A stretch of DNA of 64,000 nucleotides from Defluviicoccus sp. (lineage in GTDB: Bacteria > Pseudomonadota > Alphaproteobacteria > MPNO01), in assembly GCA_028821395.1 (NCBI GenBank), contig JAPPGP010000126.1, forward strand, positions 1 through 64,000. The letters are read 5' to 3'. This document shows positions 1-8,141 of this stretch, piece by piece (the stretch's first letter is position 1; the number at the start of each line of letters is the position of its first letter). The notes below the pieces were generated by a model. That model did not search any database. It was given only the letters and a program-made list of their open reading frames with translations, and was not told the origin of the DNA. The position numbers were made by a program, and so were the translations under genes.

Positions 1-2
1 GG

Positions 3-1079
3 TCGCCGCCCGAGCTGGAGCCGCCCAACGACAAGGACCAGATCAACTCCTCGCTCACCTATGGCTTCGTGTTCGATTTCTGCGGCGTCGAGATCGACCG
101 CGACACCGGCGCGGTGAAGATCGACAAGTACGTGACGATGCACGATTCGGGCACGCTGCTGAACCCCAAGCTCGCCGAAGGGCAGGTGCACGGCGCCTTC
201 GCCTGGGCGGTGGGCTGCGCGCTGCACGAGGAGTTCGCCTATGGCGAGGACGGCAGCTTCCTCAACGGCACCTTCGCCGACTACCTGGTACCGACCGCCT
301 GGGAGGTGCCGGAGCCCCAGGTCGTGCACATGGAGACGCCGTCGCTGGTCACCCCGCTGGGCGCCAAGGGGGTAGGCGAGGGCAACTGCATGTCCACACC
401 CGTCTGCATCGCCAATGCGGTATGCGACGCGCTCGGGATCGAAAACGTCACATTGCCCCTCACCCCCAACAAGGTCGCCGGCCTGATCCACGGCGAGGAA
501 CGGCCGCCGCCCGACGGTCCCGAGGCCCCTTCGGCCGCGCGGAAGGCAGCGGGGAATGTCATCGCGGGAACCGGCGATGCGTTCGTGCCGTCCCCGCCCG
601 AGGAGGTATGGGCGGCCCTGCTCGATCCGGAAAGGCTCGCCTCGGTCATCCCCGGCTGCCACGCTCTGGACCGGGTGGGCGAGAACGACTACCGCGCCGA
701 GCTGTCGATCGGCGCGGGCCCGGTCAAGGGCCGCTTCAAGGCGAATGTCAGGTTGAGCGACCTGGACCCGCCCAACGCGGCGACGCTCACGGGCGCGCTT
801 ACCGGGATGCTCGGGCTCTCGGAAGGCAGCGGGCGGGTGACCCTCGCACCGAAGGACGGCGGCACGGCGCTCGCCTACGATTACCGGATCGAGGTCTCGG
901 GCACCGTGGCGGCGGTCGGCGGGCGCATGCTCGAAGGCGCCGCCCGGGCGCTGGTGCGGCAGTTCTTCGACCGCCTCGCCTCGGTGCTCGGCGGCGGGCC
1001 GGCCGAGGCTGCGGCGGCGGACGTGGACGCGGCCTCCTGGTGGCGGCGCCTGCTGGCAGCGCTCGGAATCGGCCGATGA
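3..1079 (+). CDS. Molybdenum hydroxylase large subunit (CoxL-like), 3' part, fused to a CoxG/SRPBCC domain
   Basis: The frame is open from base 3, so the gene starts outside the window. The first 140 or so visible residues are the C-terminal end of a xanthine dehydrogenase/CO dehydrogenase-type Mo subunit: MHDSGTLLNPKLAEGQ and LGAKGVGEG are family blocks, and the Glu of GVGE is the usual catalytic base. A Pro/Ala-rich linker leads into about 150 residues of CoxG-type SRPBCC fold (AFVPSPPEEVWAALLDPERL, FKANVRLSDL) ending in an amphipathic WWRRLLAALG tail. CoxG proteins are tied to membrane attachment of CO dehydrogenase in Oligotropha; the fusion would anchor this enzyme directly. It overlaps the FAD subunit gene by 4 nt (ATGA). 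Substrate unknown. The form I CoxL motif region is not in the window, so CO oxidation cannot be judged here. Confidence 0.88.
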   Translation, partial: SPPELEPPNDKDQINSSLTYGFVFDFCGVEIDRDTGAVKIDKYVTMHDSGTLLNPKLAEGQVHGAFAWAVGCALHEEFAYGEDGSFLNGTFADYLVPTAWEVPEPQVVHMETPSLVTPLGAKGVGEGNCMSTPVCIANAVCDALGIENVTLPLTPNKVAGLIHGEERPPPDGPEAPSAARKAAGNVIAGTGDAFVPSPPEEVWAALLDPERLASVIPGCHALDRVGENDYRAELSIGAGPVKGRFKANVRLSDLDPPNAATLTGALTGMLGLSEGSGRVTLAPKDGGTALAYDYRIEVSGTVAAVGGRMLEGAARALVRQFFDRLASVLGGGPAEAAAADVDAASWWRRLLAALGIGR

Positions 1080-1903
1080 AGCCGAGCCCGTTCGATTACA
1101 TGCGCGCGGCCTCCGCCGAGGAAGCGCTCGACGGCCTGGCCAGAAACGGCGACGACGCCCGCATTCTCGCCGGCGGTCTCTCGCTGGTGCCGATGCTCAA
1201 CTTCCGCCTCGTCGAGCCGGCCATGCTGATCGACATTTCCGGCATCGCGTCGTTCGACTACATCCGCCTCGACGACGGCGCGGTGGAGGTCGGCGCGTCG
1301 ACCCGCCAGAGCGCCCTCGAACGCTGGGACGGGACCGCCGGGAGCCTGCCGCTGGTGCATGCGGCGTTTCCCCATATCGGGCATTACCAGACCCGCAGCC
1401 GGGGAACCGTGTGCGGCTCGGTCGCCCATTCCGATCCGAGCTCGGAGCTGCCGCTCTGCCTAGCGACGCTGGGCGGCGAGGCGGTGCTGCGGTCTGCCGC
1501 CGGCGAGCGCCGCGTCGCCGCCGCTGACTTTCAGACCGGGATGCTGACCACGGCGAAGCGCGACGACGAGATGGTGGCCGCAATCCGCTTTCCGGTGGCG
1601 GAGCCCGAAAGCGGCTACGCGTTCGCCGAGATGGCGCAGCGGCGCGGCGACTTCGCCATCGTGGCGCTTGCCGCTTCGGCCTCCGGCGAGCGGGTCCGGC
1701 TCGGTGTCGGCGGCGTCGCCGACCGCCCGGCGGTGCGCGAATGGGACGGGATCGAGGGCAGCGCGCTCGACGACGCGCTGAACGCCTTCGCCTGGGAGCT
1801 CGGCGGCTATGACGACGTGCACGCGACCGCGCGCTACCGCCGCGAGCTGGTCCGCCGGCTGGGCAGGAAAGTCATCGAGGAGGCCAGGTCATGCCGCAGC
1901 TGA
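1076..1903 (+). CDS. Molybdenum hydroxylase FAD-binding subunit (CoxM-like)
   Basis: 275 residues, starting at the ATG inside the ATGA overlap with the preceding gene; the longer tracked ORF from 422 is a shadow extension. The N-terminal flavin-binding block LAGGLSLVPMLNFRL and the second FAD block SRGTVCGSVAHSDPSSELP are both present, followed by the C-terminal CO-dehydrogenase flavoprotein domain. The subunit carries electrons from the 2Fe-2S subunit to the external acceptor. It lies between the Mo and Fe-S subunit genes and overlaps the latter by 13 nt, so the three are clearly one transcription unit. The chemistry of the complex is hydroxylation with water; the substrate cannot be read from this subunit. 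Confidence 0.93.
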   Translation: MKPSPFDYMRAASAEEALDGLARNGDDARILAGGLSLVPMLNFRLVEPAMLIDISGIASFDYIRLDDGAVEVGASTRQSALERWDGTAGSLPLVHAAFPHIGHYQTRSRGTVCGSVAHSDPSSELPLCLATLGGEAVLRSAAGERRVAAADFQTGMLTTAKRDDEMVAAIRFPVAEPESGYAFAEMAQRRGDFAIVALAASASGERVRLGVGGVADRPAVREWDGIEGSALDDALNAFAWELGGYDDVHATARYRRELVRRLGRKVIEEARSCRS

Positions 1904-2382
1904 ACCGGGATGCGCGGCACGCGATCTCCTTCACCCTCAACGGCAAGCAGGCCCAGGGCCACGCGGAGCCGCGCTTGCTGCTGTCGGACTTCCTGGTCCA
2001 CGAGCTCGGCCTGACCAGCGTCCATGTCGGCTGCGAGCACGGCGTCTGCGGTGCCTGCACGGTACGCATCGACGGGGCGGTGAGCCGGGCCTGCCTCACC
2101 TTCGCGGTGCAGGTCGACGGCAGGCGGGTCGACACCGTGGAGAGCCTCAGCCCCGAATCCGGGGGGCTCAGCGACCTGCAGCAATCCTTCCGGCGGAACC
2201 ACGGGCTGCAATGCGGGTACTGCACGCCGGGGATCCTGATGTCGCTGAGCGCCTATCTGGAAGAGAACCCGAAGCCGAGCGAGGATGAGCTGCGCGACAT
2301 GCTGAGCGGCCATCTCTGCCGCTGCACAGGCTATGTCAACATCGTCCGCGCGGTGATGGAGCATGTCGGCAATTCGCCGTAG
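1891..2382 (+). CDS. Molybdenum hydroxylase 2Fe-2S subunit (CoxS-like)
   Basis: 163 residues. The plant-type 2Fe-2S ferredoxin half has the cysteine set VGCEHGVCGACTV with a fourth Cys in RACLTF. The helical second cluster domain has LQCGYCTPG and LCRCTGY. Length matches CoxS/XdhA small subunits. It passes electrons from the Mo site to the FAD subunit. The ATG start is chosen because the ferredoxin strand ISFTLNGK begins about ten residues later. The gene is the third of a Mo-FAD-FeS trio; the next gene begins about 20 nt downstream on the same strand. Confidence 0.95.
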   Translation: MPQLNRDARHAISFTLNGKQAQGHAEPRLLLSDFLVHELGLTSVHVGCEHGVCGACTVRIDGAVSRACLTFAVQVDGRRVDTVESLSPESGGLSDLQQSFRRNHGLQCGYCTPGILMSLSAYLEENPKPSEDELRDMLSGHLCRCTGYVNIVRAVMEHVGNSP

Positions 2383-2400
2383 ATCCGGGCGGTGCCGGCC

Positions 2401-3900
2401 ATGACCGGGGCGGCGCTGCCGACCGCGATCGAGGATCGGGCGGCCTATCGCAGCGCCGTCCGCCATCTGCGCGATGCGCGGGTGGTGCTTCCGACCTTCG
2501 CCGAGCTCGCCGACCCCGCGGCGATACCGGCCGATATCGCTGCCCGGACCGCTCGCATAGACCGCGATGCGGCCGATCCCTGCAACCTGTTCCGCGTGCA
2601 CTGGTTCAACGACATCGAAACCGGCGGCATCCGGGCGGTGCCGCCGCATGTGGTGCTGCCCCGGGGGCTGACCGGCGTCGACGCGCCGATCGCGGTCGCG
2701 CTCGGCAACAGCTTCCCGATGATCGGCGCGCACAAGGTGCTCGCCGCCTATGCCTGCCTGGTCTGGCGGCTGGTCACCGGACGCTTCGACCCGGCCCGCC
2801 ACAAGGCGGTGTGGCCGTCGACCGGCAATTACTGCCGCGGCGGGGTCGCGATCTCGCGCATCATGGGGGTGCGCGGCGTGGCCGTGCTGCCCGAAGGGAT
2901 GAGCGCCGAGCGGTTCGACTGGCTGCGGGAATGGATCGAGCACCCGGACGACATCGTGCGCACACCGGGCTCGGAGAGCAACGTCAAGGAGATCTACGAC
3001 GCCTGCGACGCGCTGGAGCGCGATCCGGCCAATGCGATCCTCAACCAGTTCTCCGAGTTCGCCAACTATCTCGGCCATTTCCGCTGCACCGGGCCGGCGC
3101 TGGAGGCGGTCCATGCGCATCTTCGGAGGAGCAACCCCGATCTTTCGCTCGCCGCCTTCGTCGCCGGCACCGGTTCCGGCGGGACGCTCGGCGCCGGGGA
3201 CCATCTGAAGGCGGCGCTGGGCGCGCGGATCGTCGCCGTCGAGCCGCTCGAATGCCCGACCATGCTCTATAACGGCTATGGCGCGCACAACATCCAGGGG
3301 ATCGGCGACAAGCACATCCCGCTGATCCAGAACGTGATGAACACCGATGCCGTGGTCGGCGTCTCGGACCGCAACTGCGACCGGCTGAACGCGCTGTTCA
3401 ACAGCGAGGCGGGGCGCGCCCATCTCGTGGGGCGATGCGGCGTCGATCCGGGGATCGTCGCCGGGCTCGCGGATTTCGGCCTGTCGTCGATCGCCAATTT
3501 GCTGGCCTCGATCAAGATCGCCAAGCGCTACGGCCTCGGGCCCAACGACCTCATCGTCACCGTCGCGACCGACGGGGCCTCGATGTACGACAGCGAGCGG
3601 GCGAAGACGGTCGACGCCGAGTTCTCGGGCGCCTATGACGACATCGCGGCGGCGGAGACCTTCGGCCGGGACCTCTCGGCGATCGGCACCGACCACGTGC
3701 TGGAGACCGGCTGGGCGGAGCGGACGCGGATCTTCAATCTCGGCTATTTTACCTGGGTCGAGCAGCGCGGCGTGGACCTCGCGGCGTTCGACGAGCGCCG
3801 CGACCAGGGGTTCTGGACCGGGCTCCACCACGTGCTGCCGCGGTGGGACGAGGCGATCCGGGCGTTCAACGCCGAGACCGGCGTCAACCGGCCGGGCTGA
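2401..3900 (+). CDS. Fold-type II PLP-dependent enzyme of unknown substrate
   Basis: 499 residues from the ATG; an in-frame GTG nine bases upstream (2392) is equally possible because neither has a clear ribosome site. Features of the tryptophan synthase beta/cysteine synthase fold are visible: a Lys in [14 protein letters not shown] at the place of the PLP Schiff base, [11 protein letters not shown] matching the substrate-loop SGN block, and [15 protein letters not shown] as the phosphate-binding Gly loop. At about 500 residues it is longer than O-acetylserine sulfhydrylase (about 310), so it is not simple cysteine synthase. It sits between a Mo hydroxylase and a CoA-transferase in one operon, suggesting a beta-elimination or lyase step in a catabolic route. 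That role is inference; I do not recognise a named enzyme. Confidence 0.82.
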   Translation: MTGAALPTAIEDRAAYRSAVRHLRDARVVLPTFAELADPAAIPADIAARTARIDRDAADPCNLFRVHWFNDIETGGIRAVPPHVVLPRGLTGVDAPIAVALGNSFPMIGAHKVLAAYACLVWRLVTGRFDPARHKAVWPSTGNYCRGGVAISRIMGVRGVAVLPEGMSAERFDWLREWIEHPDDIVRTPGSESNVKEIYDACDALERDPANAILNQFSEFANYLGHFRCTGPALEAVHAHLRRSNPDLSLAAFVAGTGSGGTLGAGDHLKAALGARIVAVEPLECPTMLYNGYGAHNIQGIGDKHIPLIQNVMNTDAVVGVSDRNCDRLNALFNSEAGRAHLVGRCGVDPGIVAGLADFGLSSIANLLASIKIAKRYGLGPNDLIVTVATDGASMYDSERAKTVDAEFSGAYDDIAAAETFGRDLSAIGTDHVLETGWAERTRIFNLGYFTWVEQRGVDLAAFDERRDQGFWTGLHHVLPRWDEAIRAFNAETGVNRPG

Positions 3901-3912
3901 GGAGGGGACGAG

Positions 3913-4866
3913 GTGACCAAGGCCTATGCCGATCTCAGGCGCGAGACCGAGGCGCGGGACCGCAGCCTGCGCGAGAAGGTGATGTCGCTGGAAGAGGCGG
4001 CGGCGCTGGTCAAGGACGGCGATCACGTCGCGCTCGGCGGCTGCACGCTCTCGCGCACGCCGATGGCGATGGTCTGGGCGCTGATCCGGGCGCGCCGGAA
4101 GGACCTCGTGGTCTCGCGCAGCATCACCTCGACCGAGGGCGATCTGTTCTACGGCTCGGGCGCCAGCAGGCACGTGCTGACGAGCTGGTTCTCCCAGGGC
4201 ATCGTCTGGGGCGTCTCCAAGGTGATGCGCCACTTCACCGAGACCGGGCAGGCGGTGTTCGAGGAGTGGAGCCACATGGCGATCGGGGTGCGCTACCGCG
4301 CCGGCGCGATGGGGGTGCCGTTCATCCCGGTGCGCAGCATGCTGGGCTCCGACCTCACCGGGCGGATCGACGGGCCGAAGGAGATGGACTGCCCGTTCAC
4401 CGGGGACAGGCTGCTGCTGGTGCCCGCGCTCAACCCCGATGTCGCGCTGATCCACGTCCAGCGCTGCGACGAATACGGCAACGCGCAGATGGACGGGCTG
4501 CCCTTCATGGACGCCGACATCGCGATGGCGGCCAACCGGGTCATCCTGACCACCGAGCGCATCGTCTCCAACAGCCAGATCCGCCGCGCCCCCGACCGCA
4601 CGCGGATCCCGTTCATCACCGTCGATGCGGTGGTCGAGGCGCCCTATGGCTGCGCGCCGCATGAGTGCTACGGGGTGTACGAGCCGTTCCTCCCCAATCT
4701 CGACTCCTATGCGGCGCAGATCGCCCGTGACCCCGAGGCCGGGGTGAAGGAATATTTGGAGCGCTACGTCTACCAACCCAAGGACTGGGTCGCCTATCTC
4801 GATCTCCTGGGCATGGACAACGTGATCGACGCGGCCCGGCGCGGCAGGAGCGTCTACAATGACTGA
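3913..4866 (+). CDS. CoA-transferase subunit A (GctA/IpdA-like)
   Basis: 317 residues, GTG start behind GAGGGGACGAG. The protein has the class I CoA-transferase alpha fold seen in glutaconate CoA-transferase A and IpdA: VKDGDHVALGGCTLSRTP near residue 40, then GVPFIPVRSMLGSDL and VALIHVQRCDEYGNAQ. It overlaps the B subunit gene by 8 nt, so the two should be co-translated. This subunit family activates acids as CoA esters or, in the IpdAB branch, acts on ring-opened steroid intermediates. The aromatic/heterocycle context here makes a ring-cleavage product a reasonable substrate, but that is inference. Confidence 0.88.
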   Translation: MTKAYADLRRETEARDRSLREKVMSLEEAAALVKDGDHVALGGCTLSRTPMAMVWALIRARRKDLVVSRSITSTEGDLFYGSGASRHVLTSWFSQGIVWGVSKVMRHFTETGQAVFEEWSHMAIGVRYRAGAMGVPFIPVRSMLGSDLTGRIDGPKEMDCPFTGDRLLLVPALNPDVALIHVQRCDEYGNAQMDGLPFMDADIAMAANRVILTTERIVSNSQIRRAPDRTRIPFITVDAVVEAPYGCAPHECYGVYEPFLPNLDSYAAQIARDPEAGVKEYLERYVYQPKDWVAYLDLLGMDNVIDAARRGRSVYND

Positions 4867-5653
4867 CCACGGGACTGACCACGGGACCCACAACGGATCC
4901 CACAGCGCGTCCGAGCTCCTCGCGGTGATGAGCAGCCGCTCGCTGGAGGACGGGCAGACCGTCTTCGCCGGCGTCGGCATCCCCCTGCTCGCCGCCACGC
5001 TCGCGCAGCGCACCCACGCGCCGGGGCTCACCATCCTGTTCGAGGGCGGGGTGCTCGGGCCGTTCATCGTCCCCGGCGAGCTGCCGCCCTCGACCAACGA
5101 GCAGCGCTGCACGCGTCAGGCGAACATGGTGCTGTCGAACACCGACGTGCTGCTGCTGCTGCAGCGGGGCTATGTCGATATCGGCTTCATGGGCGGCGCC
5201 CAGATCGACCGGTACGGCAATCTCAATAGCTCGTTCATCGGCGATGCCGCGAGCCCCAAGATCCGCCTGCCCGGGACCGGCGGAGGCAACGACATCGCGA
5301 GCCTGACGAGAATGATCGTCTCGATGATCCACGAGAAGCGACGCTTCGTGGAGGAGGTCGATTTCGTCACCTCGACCGGCTACTGGCACGGCGGCACCAC
5401 GCGCAGCGATTCCGGGCTGACCACGGGCGGGCCCTACCGGGTGATCACCGACCTCGCCGTGCTCGGCTTCGACGACGAGACTCGCCGGATGAAGGTCGAG
5501 GCGCTGCATGACGGCGTGGAGCCGGAACAGGTGCAGGAGGCGACCGGGTTCGAGCTGATGTTCGACGACGAGATCGGCCGGACCGAGCCGCCGACCGCAG
5601 ACGAGCTGGCGGTGCTGCGCGAGATGGACCCGGACCGGGTCTACATCGCCTGA
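4859..5653 (+). CDS. CoA-transferase subunit B (GctB/IpdB-like)
   Basis: 264 residues. LTILFEGGVLGP carries the Glu expected at the catalytic position of class I beta subunits; YVDIGFMGGAQIDRYGNLN is the second conserved block. The N-terminus is unusual: MTDHGTDHGTHNGSHS precedes the domain and is partly encoded by an exact 12-bp tandem duplication. The family domain starts near SELLAVMSSRSL, so the first 16 residues are an appended Asp/His/Gly-rich tail. It overlaps subunit A by 8 nt and forms the heteromeric enzyme with it. Confidence 0.88.
   Translation: MTDHGTDHGTHNGSHSASELLAVMSSRSLEDGQTVFAGVGIPLLAATLAQRTHAPGLTILFEGGVLGPFIVPGELPPSTNEQRCTRQANMVLSNTDVLLLLQRGYVDIGFMGGAQIDRYGNLNSSFIGDAASPKIRLPGTGGGNDIASLTRMIVSMIHEKRRFVEEVDFVTSTGYWHGGTTRSDSGLTTGGPYRVITDLAVLGFDDETRRMKVEALHDGVEPEQVQEATGFELMFDDEIGRTEPPTADELAVLREMDPDRVYIA
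4861..4884 (+). repeat. Exact 2 x 12-bp tandem repeat at the start of a CDS
   Basis: The unit GACTGACCACGG occurs twice back to back immediately after the start codon AT, and a degenerate third copy (GACCCACAACGG) follows. The unit length is a multiple of three, so gain or loss of a copy changes only the length of the Asp-His-Gly tail of the CoA-transferase B subunit. Confidence 0.9.
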
Positions 5654-5689
5654 GCCGCGCGCGCGGCGAACCGGAGAACGGGGGAAGAC

Positions 5690-6634
5690 ATGGCCAGCAA
5701 GATCGTCGGCATCGCGATGCAGAATTTCACCGCCGCGCCGGAGATGCCCGATCCGCAGGCGCTGATCGACTACGCGGTCCGCGTGGAGGAGCTGGGCTAC
5801 GAGTCGGTCTGGGTCTGGGATCACGTCCTGCTCGGCGTCGACCCCTATTTCCCAATCCTCGACTCGCTCACCGTGCTGACCGCGGTGGCGGCGCGGACCA
5901 GCGAGATCCGCATCGGCACCGGCATCCTCGTCCTGCCCTCGCGCAACCCGGTGGTGCTCGCCAAGCAGCTCTCCAGCCTCGACCAGATCTCCAACGGGCG
6001 GCTCACCCTCGGCATGGCGTCGGGCTGGTACAAGCGCGAGTTCGACGCCATGGGCGTGCCGTTCAACAAGCGCGGCAACATCATGGATCAGAACCTGGAG
6101 ATCCTGACCCGCCTGTTCACCGAGGACTCGGTGACCGGGAACTACCCGCCCTATGAGCTGCGCGAGGCGGTGATGTCGCCCAAGCCGGTGCAGAAGCCGC
6201 GCCCGCCGATCCTGATCGGCGGCTATGTCGACCGGGTGCTGAGGCGCGCCGCAGTGGCCGGCGACGGCTGGCTCACCTACTACTACACCGTCGAGGGCTT
6301 CGTGAAATCCTGGGACAAGGTGCGCCGCTTCGCCGAGGAGGGCGGCAAGGACCCCGACACGCTGAAGAGCATCAACCAGCTTCCGATCATGCTGGGCCCG
6401 TCGCGCGCCGAGGTGGAGAAGCCGATGTATGAGTGGCTGACCACCGAATGGGATTTCGCCGGCTGGAGCGATTCGACCACCGACAGCGCGGTGCTCGGCA
6501 CGGCGGAGGAGTGCATCGAGCAGCTCCGCGCCCATCTCGACGCGGGCGTGCAGCAGATCACCCTGGTTCCCTATCGCTTCGACATGGAGCAGATCGCGCG
6601 GATCGCCGAGGAGATCCTGCCCGAGATCGGCTGA
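5690..6634 (+). CDS. Luciferase-like (LLM-class) flavin-dependent oxidoreductase
   Basis: 314 residues, ATG behind GGGGGAAGAC. This is the TIM-barrel bacterial luciferase family: GYESVWVWDHVL near residue 45, IRIGTGILVLPSRNP, LGMASGWYKREFDAMGV and the C-terminal QLRAHLDAGVQQITLVPYRFD. Members use FMNH2 or F420H2 for monooxygenation or hydride transfer, and the sequence alone does not tell which. It is 36 nt downstream of the CoA-transferase genes on the same strand and is followed 16 nt later by an amidase, so it probably belongs to the same catabolic operon. Confidence 0.85.
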   Translation: MASKIVGIAMQNFTAAPEMPDPQALIDYAVRVEELGYESVWVWDHVLLGVDPYFPILDSLTVLTAVAARTSEIRIGTGILVLPSRNPVVLAKQLSSLDQISNGRLTLGMASGWYKREFDAMGVPFNKRGNIMDQNLEILTRLFTEDSVTGNYPPYELREAVMSPKPVQKPRPPILIGGYVDRVLRRAAVAGDGWLTYYYTVEGFVKSWDKVRRFAEEGGKDPDTLKSINQLPIMLGPSRAEVEKPMYEWLTTEWDFAGWSDSTTDSAVLGTAEECIEQLRAHLDAGVQQITLVPYRFDMEQIARIAEEILPEIG

Positions 6635-6650
6635 GGGACGGAGGCGCGAC

Positions 6651-8141
6651 GTGGCGGCGGATGGCGGGTTCGCGGTTGCCGAAACCAGCATAGCGAAGAT
6701 TCACGCGGCGTATCGCGCGGGCGCGCTGACGGCGAGGGCGCTGGTCGAGACCTATCTCGCCCGCATCGAGGCCTATGACCGGAACGGCCCGGCGATCAAT
6801 TCGATCGTCTCGGTCAATCCCGAAGCGCTGGAAGACGCCGCCCGGCTGGACGCGGCGTTCGAGAAAGAGGGCTCGGTTGGCCCGCTGCACGGCATCCCGG
6901 CGATCGTCAAGGACCAGGCCGATGTCGCCGGCATGCCGACGACGATGGGCTCGGTGCTGTTCCGGGACCATTACCCGGGGCGGGACTGCTTCGTGGCTGC
7001 GCGGCTCCGCCGGGCCGGGGCGATCTTCATCGCCAAGTCGACGCTGGGCGAGATGGGCGCGGGCGACACCCACGGCTCGCTGTTCGGCTCGACGCGCAAC
7101 GTCTACGATCTCGCGCGTACCGCGGGCGGCTCTTCGGGCGGCTCGGGCGCGGCGGTCTCCGCCAACCTCGCCGCCGTCGCTATCGGCCAAGAGGGGTTCG
7201 CCTCGATCCGCCGGCCGGCGGCGTGGAACGGGATCGTCGGCATGCGCCCGACCGCCGGGCTGGTCAGCCGGGGCGGCGTCTATGCCGGCTGGCCGATGAT
7301 CAACGGCTCGCTCGGGCCGATGTGCCGCAGCGTCGCCGATGCCGCGCTTCTCCTCGACGTCATGGTGGGCTACGACCCTTCCGACCCGGTCACCGCGCGC
7401 GGCGTCGGCCATGTACCGGAGAGCTACGCCGCCGGGCTCGACGCGGACGGGTTGAAGGACGCGCGCATCGGGATCCTGCGCGAGCCGATCGGCTTCGCCA
7501 GCGAACCGGAGTCGGAGGACTTCGCCAGGGTGGACGCCGTGTTCTCCCGCGCGGTGCGGGAGCTCGCGGACTGCGGCGCGGAGCTCGTGGACCCGGTGGC
7601 GATCCCGGATCTGGTCGAACTGCTGGCCACGCGGGTCAACGACCGGGCGGAGGAGGACGCCGCGTTCCGCGAATACGTCTCCGGGCTCGACAACCGGCCG
7701 TTCTCCACGCGTGACGAGGCGATGGCATCGCCGCTATTCGCCGAGACCAGCCGCGGCGTGCGCGTGCGCTGGGCCGCCCAGGCGAGCGCCGAAGCGCGGT
7801 ACGCATTTCTCGCGGCGCGCGAGAGGCTTACGACCAATCTTCTGGCCGTCATGGCCGACCACCGGCTCGACGCCATCGTCCACAAGGCGGTGGAACACCA
7901 GCCCACCCTGATCGCCGACGGCGTCAACCCGCCCTACGTCGACCAGAAGGGCGCGCCCTGGCTCAACACCTTCCTGGTCTTCGTGCCCTCGATCGTGGTT
8001 CCGGCGGGGTTCACCGAGGACGGGCTGCCGGCCGGCATCACCTTTCTCGGCCGCGGCTACGACGATGCGCGGATGATCCGCTACGCCCACGCCTACGAAC
8101 AAGCGACGCGGCACCGCAGGCCGCCGGCTTCAACTCCCTGA
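6651..8141 (+). CDS. Amidase-signature family hydrolase
   Basis: 496 residues, GTG start after GGGACGGAGGCGCGAC. The Ser-cisSer-Lys triad can be placed: Lys87 in PAIVKDQADVAG, cis-Ser161 in TAGGSSGGSG and nucleophile Ser185 in GFASIRRPAAWNGIVG. Spacings of about 74 and 24 residues match the family. The block before the nucleophile is IGQEGFAS rather than the usual GTDTGGS, so the oxyanion loop is atypical. It hydrolyses a carboxamide, probably the last enzyme of the leading operon; the substrate is unknown. The 3' end overlaps the convergent TRAP permease gene by 12 nt. Confidence 0.87.
   Translation: MAADGGFAVAETSIAKIHAAYRAGALTARALVETYLARIEAYDRNGPAINSIVSVNPEALEDAARLDAAFEKEGSVGPLHGIPAIVKDQADVAGMPTTMGSVLFRDHYPGRDCFVAARLRRAGAIFIAKSTLGEMGAGDTHGSLFGSTRNVYDLARTAGGSSGGSGAAVSANLAAVAIGQEGFASIRRPAAWNGIVGMRPTAGLVSRGGVYAGWPMINGSLGPMCRSVADAALLLDVMVGYDPSDPVTARGVGHVPESYAAGLDADGLKDARIGILREPIGFASEPESEDFARVDAVFSRAVRELADCGAELVDPVAIPDLVELLATRVNDRAEEDAAFREYVSGLDNRPFSTRDEAMASPLFAETSRGVRVRWAAQASAEARYAFLAARERLTTNLLAVMADHRLDAIVHKAVEHQPTLIADGVNPPYVDQKGAPWLNTFLVFVPSIVVPAGFTEDGLPAGITFLGRGYDDARMIRYAHAYEQATRHRRPPASTP

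Noticed and set aside
1834-5112. 1092-residue minus-strand ORF
   Set aside because: Antisense shadow of well-supported cox, PLP and CoA-transferase genes; His/Arg/Asp-rich low-complexity translation typical of high-GC shadows.
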